Notes: generated by a model not told the origin, from the sequence alone. A stretch of 9,048 nt of DNA from Sideroxydans sp. (GCA_020057805.1 JAGVFD010000252.1:1-9048), one strand, 5' to 3'. Shown: positions 1 through 7,272, counted from the first letter of the stretch. Made by a program: numbers and translations.

Positions 1-10
1 CAAAGCCCAC

Positions 11-49
11 TTTAATAAAATCGCTGGATTCCGGCCTGCGCCGGAATGA
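11..49. repeat. Palindromic intergenic repeat, copy 1 (REP-like)
   Basis: The core ATTCCGGCCTGCGCCGGAAT (28-47) is an 8-bp perfect stem around a CTGC loop. Positions 25-49 are identical to 8657-8681 at the other end of the window. The similarity extends further: TTTAATAAA (11-19) followed by five variable bases precedes the core here and, at the same spacing, at 8643-8651. The unit is therefore about 39 nt with an AT-rich tail, not just a hairpin. It lies just downstream of the minus-strand pseudouridine synthase gene. Read on that strand it is a hairpin followed by a T-rich stretch, so it might also weaken or end transcription, though the T-tract is not strong. Repeat status is seen directly; any role is inference. 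Confidence 0.8.
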
Positions 50-79
50 TAAAGAAATGTAGCTCGTAGATTGCTTGGT

Positions 80-811
80 TTAGAACGACTCATCGTCACG
101 TAGGTAGCGCCACTGCCCTTGCGGCAATTCCCCTAAACGTAATTTACCGATGCGCACGCGCTTCAAGGCGCTGACGCGCAACCCCACCATTTCGCACATG
201 CGACGAATCTGGCGTTTTTTACCTTCTACCAAAATGAAGCGCAGTTGATCGTCATTCATCCAGCTTACTTTAGCGGGTTTTAGTTTTTTGCCATCTAGCG
301 ACAGCCCGTGGTTAAGCATGGCCAAACCGTTGGTGTCTATCTTGCCTTGCACGCGCACCAGATATTCTTTTTCGACAGGCGAATCTTCGCCAATCAGTTG
401 CTTTGCCACGCGCCCGTCTTGGGTGAGCACGAGCAATCCAGTGGAATCAATATCGAGACGCCCCGCAGGGGCTAATCCAAGGAATTGGCTGCGATGAAAA
501 CGTGTAGCTGACTTATCTTCTTCCCAGCGTGTCGCTTGATCGAACAGCAGAATCGCGGGTTTGTAGCCTTGTTCCGCTTGCCCTGAAACATAGCCGATTG
601 GCTTGTGCAGCAAGATGGTGACACGCCCTTGTTGCTTGGCTTGTGCGGCTTTTTCGAGGGTGATTTTTTGCGTGGGTAAAATCTTAAAGCCCAGCTCACT
701 CACGGTTTCGCCATCCACTTTGACCCAGCCTTTAGCGATGTAATCATCGGCCTCGCGACGTGAGCAAAGTCCCTGTTCGGACATGAGTTTGGAGAGTCTA
801 ATTTTTTCCAT
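80..811 (-). CDS. rluF: 23S rRNA pseudouridine synthase, RluF-like (RsuA/RluB/E/F family)
   Basis: This enzyme converts a uridine of 23S rRNA to pseudouridine; E. coli RluF acts at U2604. With the ATG at 811 the protein has 243 residues. An S4 RNA-binding domain covers about residues 4-50 (RLSKLMSEQGLCSRREAD). The catalytic domain carries the family signature GRLDIDSTGLLVLTQDG at 117-133, with the presumed nucleophile Asp120, then EKEYLVRV near 147-154 and the closing motif GKKRQIRRMCEMVG at 197-210. The lysine-rich C-terminal tail of E. coli RluF is absent. The reading frame stays open upstream to 1024, but that stretch overlaps marC and does not resemble the family. The family-like N-terminus MEKIRLSKLMSEQG fixes the start at 811; an ATG at 841 is a possible but less likely alternative. 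marC lies 59 nt upstream on the same strand, so the two may be co-transcribed. Family is certain, the RluF subtype likely. Confidence 0.88.
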   Translation of the reverse strand: MEKIRLSKLMSEQGLCSRREADDYIAKGWVKVDGETVSELGFKILPTQKITLEKAAQAKQQGRVTILLHKPIGYVSGQAEQGYKPAILLFDQATRWEEDKSATRFHRSQFLGLAPAGRLDIDSTGLLVLTQDGRVAKQLIGEDSPVEKEYLVRVQGKIDTNGLAMLNHGLSLDGKKLKPAKVSWMNDDQLRFILVEGKKRQIRRMCEMVGLRVSALKRVRIGKLRLGELPQGQWRYLRDDESF

Positions 812-870
812 GGTGGTCGGTATGTCTAGATTGATGCGCATTCGCGGGGCGCGATTTTCGCACAGCACCG

Positions 871-1497
871 CTAACCCAGTGCTGGAAATAATCCGCGCAG
901 ACCGCCTGCCATAAATTCCACGGCGATGGCAGCCAGCAACAAACCCATCAGGCGCGTCACGATATTGCTGCCGATTTTGCCGAGTCGGCGTGACACCCAA
1001 GGCGCGATGAGAAAAGTGAGCCACACCGTGAGGCTTAACGCCACCAGCACCAGCGCCATCACGCCGTAGTGTCCTGTGCCCGTGCCTTTGTGCGCATCGA
1101 GAATCACTGTGCTGATGGCGCCAGGCCCTGCCAGCAAAGGCGTGGAGAGCGGCACGATGGCGATGGAGGAAGTGGCGTCGCCGTCCGTTTTATCATCCGG
1201 CGCGAGCTTGGGCTTATCGCCGATGAGCATGTTAATCGCCATCAACAGCAGCAAGATGCCGCCCGCCGTGCGGAAGGAGTGAATGCTGATGCCGAAAAAC
1301 TCCAGTATGGCTTCGCCCAGCAACAACGCAGCAAGCAAAATCACCAGCACCGAGAACGAAGCAATACGTCCCACCCGCTCGCGCTTCTGCGCCGTCATGC
1401 CGGCGGTGAAGGCAATGATGATGGGGATGATGCCAATCGGATCAATGATGGCAAACAAGCTGATAAAAATTTTGGTGTATTCGGTGAAGTCGAGCAT
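871..1497 (-). CDS. MarC family integral membrane protein (UPF0056)
   Basis: This is a 208-residue polytopic inner-membrane protein of the MarC/YchE family, whose molecular function is not established; the old link to multiple antibiotic resistance was not upheld. About six hydrophobic segments are visible, near residues 8-32, 42-64, 72-92, 112-135, 145-166 and 180-202. The family motifs DPIGIIP (19-25) and PLSTPLLAGPGAIST (116-130) are present, the latter a re-entrant-like Gly/Pro segment. A soluble acidic loop (about 95-110) separates the two halves. The length matches the family. The ATG at 1497 is preceded by a weak CGGA about 9-10 nt upstream. It is divergent from lnt across only 42 bp, so the two promoters must share that gap or lie inside a neighbouring gene. 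Confidence 0.9.
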   Translation of the reverse strand: MLDFTEYTKIFISLFAIIDPIGIIPIIIAFTAGMTAQKRERVGRIASFSVLVILLAALLLGEAILEFFGISIHSFRTAGGILLLLMAINMLIGDKPKLAPDDKTDGDATSSIAIVPLSTPLLAGPGAISTVILDAHKGTGTGHYGVMALVLVALSLTVWLTFLIAPWVSRRLGKIGSNIVTRLMGLLLAAIAVEFMAGGLRGLFPALG

Positions 1498-1539
1498 GGT
1501 GGTGTTCCGTAATCAGGCGGCGCGAAGTTACACCGTATA

Positions 1540-3123
1540 ATGAGGCGAATCAAATTAGCTTTTTATTTCGTGAAAAATTATTTCGTGAAAAAACTTACTG
1601 CCAATCCCTATCTAATTGCCTTTATTGCAGGCGCATTCGCTGTGTTTGGCTTCGCGCCGTTCGGTATTTTCCCACTGCCTATCGTCTCGCTCGCCGTGCT
1701 GTTTTGGTTATGGAGTAAGGCGCAGCACCCCTCACAAGCCGCGTGGATTGGCTTCGCATTTGGTATGGGTTTGTTCTGTGTCGGCGTGAGTTGGATTTAT
1801 GTCGCGCTACATGAATACGGCTACATGCACCCCATTCTCGCGGCGATTGCGACCGCATTGTTTGCGGCGGTGAATGCGAGCATTCCAGCACTGGCAGGCT
1901 ATGTGCAAGCCCGATATTCTTTATTTATAAAACAACAGGCAGGCGAATTAAATTACGTTCAGTTGCTACTCGTCATGCCCGGCATCTGGGTATTGGCGGA
2001 GTGGCTACGTGGATTTTTATTCACCGGATTTCCATGGCTCACCCTGGGCTACTCGCAAGTGCCTAATAGTCCGCTGGCGGGCTATGCGCCCATCGTTGGC
2101 GTGTTCGGCGTGTCGCTATTGGTGGCAGTGAGTGCGAGTTTGTTGTTGCATTTCTTTAATGTGCGCAACCACAAATCTGGAAAAGTGGCGCTCATCGTAT
2201 TGGTCGCGTTATGGATAAGCGGCGCTGCCTTGCGCGCCCTCGAATGGACACAGCCCCAAGGTGAGCCCACCAAAGTGAGCCTACTGCAAGGCAACATTTC
2301 ACAAGACACCAAGTTCGCAAAAGACGCGCTGGTGGATACGCTGGAAACCTATCGACGTTTGGCAGAAAGTAGCGACGCACGTTTAATCGTGTTGCCCGAA
2401 ACCGCCTTGCCCTTGCTACGCGAAAACGTGCCGGCAGGGTATCAAGCCTTGCTGCGCGACCACGTGCGCCAAAATGGTGGCGACCTGCTCATTGGCGCGT
2501 TTGAACGTGACGATGAGCATTACTACAACAGCGTTTATTCCCTCGGCACATCGGACAGTCAGCACTACCACAAAGACCACCTCGTGCCCTTTGGCGAATT
2601 CATTCCGCTACGCAGCTTATTGGGATGGGTCATCAACGACCTATTACAAATCCCCATGGGCGACTTAAGCAGTGGTGGCGCAAGTCAAGCGCCACTCAAT
2701 GTGGCAGGACAAAAAATCGCGGTGAACATTTGCTACGAAGACGCATTCGGCGAAGAAGTCATCCATGCATTACCGCAAGCCACCTTGCTGGTGAACGTCA
2801 CCAACGATGCGTGGTACGGCGATTCACACGCCGCCGAGCAACACAACCAACTTTCGCAAATGCGCGCCCTAGAAACAGGTCGCATCATGCTGCGCGCCAC
2901 CAACACCGGTGTCACCTCCATCATCGGCACAGATGGACAAATACAAGCCCAATTGCCGCAACACCAAGAAGGTGTCCTCACCGCCACCGTGCAAGGCTAC
3001 GCAGGCAGCACGCCCTACGTGCGCTGGGGCAATGCCGCGATGCTGGTGTTGGCCGCTTTGATGCTGGGCATCGCGTGGTGGCTGCAACGTAAACCATCCC
3101 CTCTCCCCGTGGGAGAGGGCTAG
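1540..3123 (+). CDS. lnt: Apolipoprotein N-acyltransferase Lnt
   Basis: Lnt performs the last step of lipoprotein maturation, transferring an acyl chain from phospholipid to the N-terminal cysteine of diacylated lipoproteins on the periplasmic face of the inner membrane. The 527-residue protein has a hydrophobic N-terminal half with several membrane segments (about 23-230), a nitrilase-like catalytic domain (about 244-485) and a final membrane anchor (about 497-515). The catalytic triad is readable: Glu287 in LPETA, Lys345 in HKDHLVPFGEF and Cys398 in NICYEDAFGEE. TNDAWYGDS (421-429) and RATNTGVTS (452-460) are further family motifs. The start is uncertain: the ATG at 1540 has no Shine-Dalgarno and overlaps a TATAAT hexamer, and the first 20 residues look like an extension. 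GTG at 1570 or 1585 (giving MKKLTANPYLIAF) are alternatives. Residues 9-18 come from a 15-bp tandem duplication. The last residues (PLPVGEG) and the TAG stop derive from a palindromic repeat. Confidence 0.95.
   Translation: MRRIKLAFYFVKNYFVKKLTANPYLIAFIAGAFAVFGFAPFGIFPLPIVSLAVLFWLWSKAQHPSQAAWIGFAFGMGLFCVGVSWIYVALHEYGYMHPILAAIATALFAAVNASIPALAGYVQARYSLFIKQQAGELNYVQLLLVMPGIWVLAEWLRGFLFTGFPWLTLGYSQVPNSPLAGYAPIVGVFGVSLLVAVSASLLLHFFNVRNHKSGKVALIVLVALWISGAALRALEWTQPQGEPTKVSLLQGNISQDTKFAKDALVDTLETYRRLAESSDARLIVLPETALPLLRENVPAGYQALLRDHVRQNGGDLLIGAFERDDEHYYNSVYSLGTSDSQHYHKDHLVPFGEFIPLRSLLGWVINDLLQIPMGDLSSGGASQAPLNVAGQKIAVNICYEDAFGEEVIHALPQATLLVNVTNDAWYGDSHAAEQHNQLSQMRALETGRIMLRATNTGVTSIIGTDGQIQAQLPQHQEGVLTATVQGYAGSTPYVRWGNAAMLVLAALMLGIAWWLQRKPSPLPVGEG
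1563..1592 (+). repeat. Perfect 15-bp tandem duplication inside the 5' end of lnt
   Basis: TTATTTCGTGAAAAA occurs twice back to back (1563-1577 and 1578-1592) without a mismatch. It is in frame and produces the peptide repeat YFVKN-YFVKK. A perfect, codon-length tandem copy suggests a recent slippage event, or that the stretch is not under protein-level constraint. Both copies hold a GTG codon (1570, 1585) that could serve as the start. Confidence 0.85.
3099..3119. repeat. CCCTCTCCC/GGGAGAGGG palindromic repeat at the lnt 3' end
   Basis: A 9-bp perfect stem, CCCTCTCCC-CGT-GGGAGAGGG, is followed by CTAGGGTGAGGGAG (to 3133). This matches a palindrome-plus-tail sequence that I recognise as a common dispersed intergenic repeat in proteobacteria. 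Here it lies within coding sequence: it encodes the last Lnt residues, gives the TAG stop (3121-3123), and its tail supplies the GAGGGAG ribosome binding site of the next gene. A T-run follows only at 3135-3138, too far away for a standard intrinsic terminator. Confidence 0.7.
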
Positions 3124-3138
3124 GGTGAGGGAGCTTTT

Positions 3139-3399
3139 GTGAAAGCGTGGGTCTGCTACCTCCTGCAATGCGCCGACAACACCCTCTACTGCGGCATCAC
3201 CAACGACCTGAACAAACGCCTCGCTGCACATAATGCTGGCGAGGGAGCCAAGTACACACGAGGTCGGTCGCCACTGAAATTGGTGTATCAAGAGTCTTGT
3301 GTCGACAAGTCTGCTGCGTTGAGGCGGGAGCGCGAGATCAAGTCTTTAACTCGTGCTGAGAAGCTGCTGTTGTGCCGAGTGGAGCAGAAAACGCGGTAA
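3139..3399 (+). CDS. Small GIY-YIG domain protein (YhbQ/UPF0213-like)
   Basis: An 86-residue single-domain GIY-YIG protein. The fold's first motif reads WVCYLLQCADNTLYCGIT (4-21), with Tyr7 and YCG (17-19) standing in for the GIY and YIG tripeptides. Arg27, His31 and the Glu in ALRREREIK (60-68, probably Glu64) fill the other conserved positions. Relatives such as E. coli YhbQ are presumed nucleases with poorly defined substrates; DNA damage processing has been suggested. The start is GTG at 3139, with GAGGGAG at 3127-3133 as the ribosome binding site. It lies 15 nt after the lnt stop on the same strand, so co-transcription is likely. The next genes are convergent, with only 37 bp between stops and no clear terminator hairpin. 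Confidence 0.85.
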   Translation: MKAWVCYLLQCADNTLYCGITNDLNKRLAAHNAGEGAKYTRGRSPLKLVYQESCVDKSAALRREREIKSLTRAEKLLLCRVEQKTR

Positions 3400-3436
3400 G
3401 ATTTAAAGTCTATATGTTGGCTGATTTCAAGCCGGA

Positions 3437-3784
3437 TCAATCACGCTGACCGCGCGCGACGATTTCACAAATCGTCGCATCATCTAATGTTTCGATAAAT
3501 TCAGCTGTGCCCGCTCGTGTTCGCGCATCAAGGTCGAATGTGCGAACTTGATTGCACACGGCAACATCATTGGTGTCGTGACCAGAGATGGCAACAGTTA
3601 GCCCCATCTCGCGCATTGCTGCGCCGCCGCTGGTGATGGGAACGAGCATGGCAACGCCAAGTGCATTGATCTCTTTAGGGGGGATGACGACGAAGCGGTG
3701 GCGGTTTTTCATTTCACGCCCAGCAACAGGATTGGGGTTCACCCAATACACATCACCTTGCTACGGGATGCGGCGGCGAATCAC
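3437..3784 (-). pseudogene. MazF/ChpB/PemK-type toxin, interrupted by an amber codon
   Basis: This is the toxin half of a type II toxin-antitoxin pair; MazF-type toxins are sequence-specific mRNA endoribonucleases. The natural start is the GTG at 3784-3782, which overlaps the antitoxin stop as GTGA. It reads VIRRRIP, then TAG at 3763-3761 (codon 8), then QGDVYWVNPNPVAGREM. The family's N-terminal GD-x-Y/W segment and the following strand thus lie just past the stop, so the gene was once continuous. The rest is well preserved: RFVVIPPKEIN, MLVPITSGG, and VAVCNQVRTFDLDAR. Reinitiation at GTG 3751, with AAGG 4 nt upstream, could give a 104-residue protein beginning at VYWVNPNP but lacking GD. 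A second lesion is possible near the 3' end: the frame stops at 3437 after ARGQRD, whereas the neighbouring frame reads VSVIDPA and stops at 3427. CAG-to-TAG is the simplest origin of the amber codon. Confidence 0.75.
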
Positions 3785-4047
3785 AGGATTTCCTTGCCGA
3801 CAGGTTTTATGTCGCGCGCCCGAGCGGTGTCTGTATTCATTTTTTTCATCAACTTGGGGGTGACACCTTGAAGCAATTCTTGCAGTGAGTAACGCCCCTT
3901 TACATTGTCAGGGCGCGCAGTTAACACCCCTTCCGAAACAGCCAAGTTAAGTGTGCTACCCACGTTGATACGCATCATTTTGAGCATTTTTGCAGGGATG
4001 GTAATAATGGCAGCGCCGCCTTGTTTGCGCACCTTGATGGTAGTCAT
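3781..4047 (-). CDS. AbrB/MazE-type antitoxin
   Basis: An 88-residue protein. Residues 1-47 form a SpoVT-AbrB DNA-binding domain: VRKQGGAAIITIPAKML, then MRINVGSTLNLAV and GVLTARP, the swapped-hairpin pattern of MazE. The C-terminal half (about 52-88, YSLQELLQGVTPKLMKK and a basic/acidic tail) would bind and neutralise the toxin. The start ATG at 4047 has a good ribosome binding site, AAAGGA, 8 nt upstream. Its stop overlaps the toxin GTG by 4 nt, the usual antitoxin-first, translationally coupled order. The antitoxin is intact although the toxin is broken. Members of this family normally repress their own promoter, and an inverted repeat upstream fits that. Confidence 0.85.
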   Translation of the reverse strand: MTTIKVRKQGGAAIITIPAKMLKMMRINVGSTLNLAVSEGVLTARPDNVKGRYSLQELLQGVTPKLMKKMNTDTARARDIKPVGKEIL

Positions 4048-4068
4048 GTATTTTTCCTTTTAAGTGGA

Positions 4069-4105
4069 TGCTGCACTTTGTAGCGCAATGAATAGCTTGC
4101 AGCAA
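4069..4105 (-). promoter_or_regulatory. Candidate antitoxin promoter with operator-like inverted repeat
   Basis: Read on the minus strand, TTGCTG (4105-4100) and TACAAA (4082-4077) are separated by 17 nt. They match the -35 and -10 consensus only in part (3 of 6 and 4 of 6). The pair is flanked by a perfect 7-bp inverted repeat, TGCTGCA (4069-4075) and TGCAGCA (4098-4104). An autoregulating MazE-type complex could bind such a site. The boxes are weak, so this remains a proposal. Confidence 0.35.
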
Positions 4106-4147
4106 TCGTGAGAGTAGGGAGGACTTTTTTGAACGACTGGGATTGGA

Positions 4148-4177
4148 GTGACGATTCCCCCTAAAAACCCGTAAAAT
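4148..4177 (+). promoter_or_regulatory. Candidate promoter of the glyQS-gmhB-plsC transcript
   Basis: GTGACG (4148-4153, 4 of 6 to the -35 consensus) and TAAAAT (4172-4177, 5 of 6 to the -10) are separated by 18 nt. They lie about 35 nt before the glyQ start codon, in the only space before a run of tightly packed genes. A small hairpin CGAG-AAC-CTCG follows at 4187-4197. No Shine-Dalgarno is evident before the glyQ ATG. Confidence 0.4.
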
Positions 4178-4212
4178 GCGCGCCTTCGAGAACCTCGGCT
4201 GGTAATTAGCAC

Positions 4213-5112
4213 ATGCTCACTTTTCAACAAGTCATTCTGACGCTACAAAACTATTGGGATAAGCAGGGATGCGCGCTGTTGCAGCCTTACGATATTGAGG
4301 TGGGTGCGGGCACTTTTCATACGGCAACTTTCTTGCGCGCCATTGGCCCAGAGCCTTGGAAGGCGGCTTATGTGCAGCCTTCGCGCCGTCCTAAAGATGG
4401 TCGTTACGGCGAGAACCCCAATCGCTTGCAGCATTACTACCAATATCAAGTGGTGATGAAGCCGTCGCCAGATAACATTCAAGAGTTGTATCTGGATAGC
4501 TTGCGCGCTTTGGGTATTAACACGATGGAGCATGACATTCGCTTCGTTGAGGATGATTGGGAATCGCCTACTTTGGGTGCGTGGGGCTTGGGTTGGGAGG
4601 TGTGGCTGGATGGCATGGAGGTCACACAGTTCACTTACTTCCAAGAAGTCGGCTCACTTACCTGCAAGCCTGTGCTGGGTGAAATTACCTATGGGTTAGA
4701 GCGCCTCGCCATGTATCTGCAAGGTGTGGAAAACGTCTACGACTTGGTGTGGGCGAAGAACGGCGACACGGTGATTACCTATGGTGATGTCTATCACCAG
4801 AACGAAGTGGAGCAATCTAAATACAACTTCGAGCATTCCAATGTTGAGATGTTGTTCCGTCACTTTAATGAATACGAGTCTGAAGCCAAGCGATTGATGG
4901 ATACAGGGCTGGTTTTGCCTGGATTCGAGATGGTGATGAAGTGTTCGCACTCGTTTAATTTACTGGATGCACGCGGTGCCATTTCAGTGACAGAGCGCGC
5001 GGCTTACATTGGCCGTGTGCGTGCGCTGTCACGTCAAGTGGCGCAGGCTTATTACGATTCACGCGAGGCATTGGGCTTTCCCATGACCAAACCAAAAGGG
5101 AATGCAGCATGA
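4213..5112 (+). CDS. glyQ: Glycyl-tRNA synthetase alpha subunit
   Basis: GlyQ is the catalytic core of the bacterial alpha2-beta2 glycyl-tRNA synthetase, a class II enzyme that activates glycine with ATP and charges tRNA(Gly) in the cytoplasm. The 299-residue product is close to the family length (about 300). It begins with the conserved [20 protein letters not shown] and carries [49 protein letters not shown] (about 55-77) and the class II active-site segments around [21 protein letters not shown] and [14 protein letters not shown]. The ATG at 4213 gives the exact family N-terminus but has only a poor ribosome binding site (GGT, 10 nt upstream). The stop overlaps the glyS start by 4 nt (ATGA), which couples synthesis of the two subunits. 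Confidence 0.97.
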   Translation: MLTFQQVILTLQNYWDKQGCALLQPYDIEVGAGTFHTATFLRAIGPEPWKAAYVQPSRRPKDGRYGENPNRLQHYYQYQVVMKPSPDNIQELYLDSLRALGINTMEHDIRFVEDDWESPTLGAWGLGWEVWLDGMEVTQFTYFQEVGSLTCKPVLGEITYGLERLAMYLQGVENVYDLVWAKNGDTVITYGDVYHQNEVEQSKYNFEHSNVEMLFRHFNEYESEAKRLMDTGLVLPGFEMVMKCSHSFNLLDARGAISVTERAAYIGRVRALSRQVAQAYYDSREALGFPMTKPKGNAA

Positions 5113-7253
5113 CTACCGACACCTTATTGATTGAATTGCTCACCGAGGAATTGCCACCCAAGGTGTTGGAAAAATTGTCCAACACATTCGCGGATGAAGT
5201 GTGCGCCGCGCTGAAAGAGCAAGCGCTAATCCGAGCGGATAGTGTGTGCACGCCGTATTGCACGCCGCGCCGTTTGGCGATCAGCATCAGCCATGTGTTG
5301 AAGCAGCAGCCGGATCGCATCATTGAACGTAAAGGCCCCGCCGTTAGCGCAGGGTTGGATGCGGACGGTAAGCCGACCAAAGCCTTGGAAGGATTTTTGC
5401 GTTCGGCGGGGATTAGCGTCGATCAGTTGCACAAAGTGGGTGCGGGCAAGGCCGAATGTTTTGTGGCGCGCATCGAGCAAAAGGGCAAGGCGCTGGATGC
5501 GTATCTGCAAGACATCATTGTGCAAGCGCTGAAAAAATTACCCGTGCCCAAGATGATGCGCTGGGGCGATTCGGATGTGCAGTTTGTACGCCCCGTGCAT
5601 GGGCTCACCATTTTGCACGGCAAGCGGGTGGTCGCTGCCGAGGTGTTGGGTTTGAGCAGCGGCAATGTGACGCAAGGCCATCGCTTCTTGTGTAAAGAAA
5701 CCGTTACGATTGAACATGCGAATGAATATGAAACCGCGCTAGAAGCCGGGCATGTTATTGCCAGCTTTGCGCAGCGCCGTAATTTAATTGACGCGCGTCT
5801 GGATCAGCTCGCTGAAAAACATAATGCGATTTGGATTGGGCATACCAATCACGACTTGCAATCTTTGTTGAGCATGTCCAACGATGACCGCAGTGTATTG
5901 AGCGGCTTGCTGGACGAAGTGACGGCCTTGGTGGAATGGCCGGAAGTCTACGTAGGCGAATTTGATGCCGAGTTCTTAGATGTGCCGCAAGAGTGTTTGA
6001 TTCTTACCATGCAGCAAAATCAAAAATACTTTCCGCTGGTGGATAGCCACGGCAAGTTGATGAATAAATTCCTCATCGTGTCCAACATGCAGGTGAGCGA
6101 CCCGCATCACATCATCGAAGGTAATCAGCGCGTGGTGCGTCCACGCTTGGCCGATGCTCGCTTCTTCTTTAACCAAGATCGCAAGCTGACTTTGGAATCG
6201 CGTGTCGAAAAATTGAGCCACGTGGTGTATCACAACAAACTAGGTTCGCAATTGCAGCGCGTTGAACGCATCACCAAATTGGCGGGTTTCATCGCGCGCA
6301 TTTTGGGTGTAGATAAAGCGGACAGTGAGAAAGCCGCGCGCTTGTGCAAGGCAGATTTAATTACCGACATGGTGGGCGAGTTCCCTGAACTGCAAGGCAT
6401 CATCGGGCGCTATTACGCGTTTTATGAAGGCGAAAAATTCGAGGTGATGAATGCGATAGAAGCGCATTACCACCCGCGTTTTGCGGGTGACACCTTGCCG
6501 CAAGGCGGCGTGGCGTGTGCCGTGGCACTAGCGGACAAATTAGAAACCATCATCGGCATTTACGGCATTGGGCAAGTGCCCACGGGCGATAAAGACCCGT
6601 TCGGTTTGCGCCGTCAGGCCTTGGGTATTTTGCGTATCTTGATTGAGACGCCACTGGATTTGAATCTGCCCGCCTTGCTCAAAGCGGCGACGGATAATTT
6701 TCCGGCGGGCATGTTGAGCGCCTCGGTGGCAACTGACGTGGAAGGCTTCATGTTGGATCGTCTGCGTGGCTATTTGCGCGAACGTGGCTTTGACGCGGCG
6801 CAGGTGGAAGCGGTGCTGGCGGTATTGAAAGGGCGCTTGCATGAAGTGATGCCGCGCTTACAGGGCGTGCGTACGTTTGCCGCGTTGGAAGTGGCGAAAG
6901 ACCTCGCAGCGGCGAATAAGCGCGTGCAAAACATCATGCGTAAAAACAGCGAAGAGCTGGGTGATATTTCTCACAAGATTATCAATCTATCTTTGCTCAA
7001 AGACCCCGCCGAACTAGAGCTGTATCAAGCTATTCAAGACATCACGCCGATGGCGCAGGGCTATGTAGAGCGTGGTGATTACGCTAACAATCTAAAAACG
7101 TTGGTTACACTAAAACCCTTCATTGATGATTTCTTCGACAAGGTGATGGTGATGACAGAAGACAAAGCGCTGCGTTTGAATCGCGCCGTGTTGTTGCAAC
7201 AGCTGGGCAAGCTGATGAATCAATCCGCAGACATTGCCAAGTTGGTCGCTTAA
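5109..7253 (+). CDS. glyS: Glycyl-tRNA synthetase beta subunit
   Basis: GlyS is the tRNA-binding partner of GlyQ. The 714-residue protein is slightly longer than the E. coli subunit (689). It opens with [19 protein letters not shown], typical of the family. It continues through the HD-like domain region ([33 protein letters not shown] near 456) and [19 protein letters not shown] (about 493-511), and ends with a DALR-type anticodon-binding domain over roughly the last 120 residues ([30 protein letters not shown]). AAAAGGGAA inside the glyQ 3' end serves as ribosome binding site, and the ATG overlaps the glyQ stop. No frameshift or unusual composition is seen. Confidence 0.97.
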   Translation: MTTDTLLIELLTEELPPKVLEKLSNTFADEVCAALKEQALIRADSVCTPYCTPRRLAISISHVLKQQPDRIIERKGPAVSAGLDADGKPTKALEGFLRSAGISVDQLHKVGAGKAECFVARIEQKGKALDAYLQDIIVQALKKLPVPKMMRWGDSDVQFVRPVHGLTILHGKRVVAAEVLGLSSGNVTQGHRFLCKETVTIEHANEYETALEAGHVIASFAQRRNLIDARLDQLAEKHNAIWIGHTNHDLQSLLSMSNDDRSVLSGLLDEVTALVEWPEVYVGEFDAEFLDVPQECLILTMQQNQKYFPLVDSHGKLMNKFLIVSNMQVSDPHHIIEGNQRVVRPRLADARFFFNQDRKLTLESRVEKLSHVVYHNKLGSQLQRVERITKLAGFIARILGVDKADSEKAARLCKADLITDMVGEFPELQGIIGRYYAFYEGEKFEVMNAIEAHYHPRFAGDTLPQGGVACAVALADKLETIIGIYGIGQVPTGDKDPFGLRRQALGILRILIETPLDLNLPALLKAATDNFPAGMLSASVATDVEGFMLDRLRGYLRERGFDAAQVEAVLAVLKGRLHEVMPRLQGVRTFAALEVAKDLAAANKRVQNIMRKNSEELGDISHKIINLSLLKDPAELELYQAIQDITPMAQGYVERGDYANNLKTLVTLKPFIDDFFDKVMVMTEDKALRLNRAVLLQQLGKLMNQSADIAKLVA

Positions 7254-7272
7254 CTTGAAAGCCAGCGAATCT

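Noticed and set aside
801..820. Shared CCACCATG context at the starts of the pseudouridine synthase and marC genes
   Set aside because: Eight bases at two start codons is within chance, and no known bacterial signal matches it.
812..1024. Upstream extension of the pseudouridine synthase frame to an ATG at 1024
   Set aside because: It overlaps the 3' end of marC on the same strand and adds about 70 residues unlike the family. The S4 domain starts right after the ATG at 811.
1069..1512. Plus-strand open frame of 147 codons
   Set aside because: It lies entirely antisense to marC. Its His/Arg/Gln-rich product has no recognisable domain and is a codon-bias shadow.
3099..3138. Intrinsic terminator after lnt
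   Set aside because: The 9-bp hairpin is convincing, but the four-T run is 15 nt away and the following gene starts there. Read-through is more likely.
3588..3863. Plus-strand open frame of 91 codons across the toxin-antitoxin junction
   Set aside because: It is antisense to two recognisable protein families and has no domain features of its own.
7234..7272. TTG start of gmhB inside the glyS 3' end
   Set aside because: The extra 13 residues are not family-like, and the ATG at 7273 begins exactly at the conserved MKLIILDRDG.
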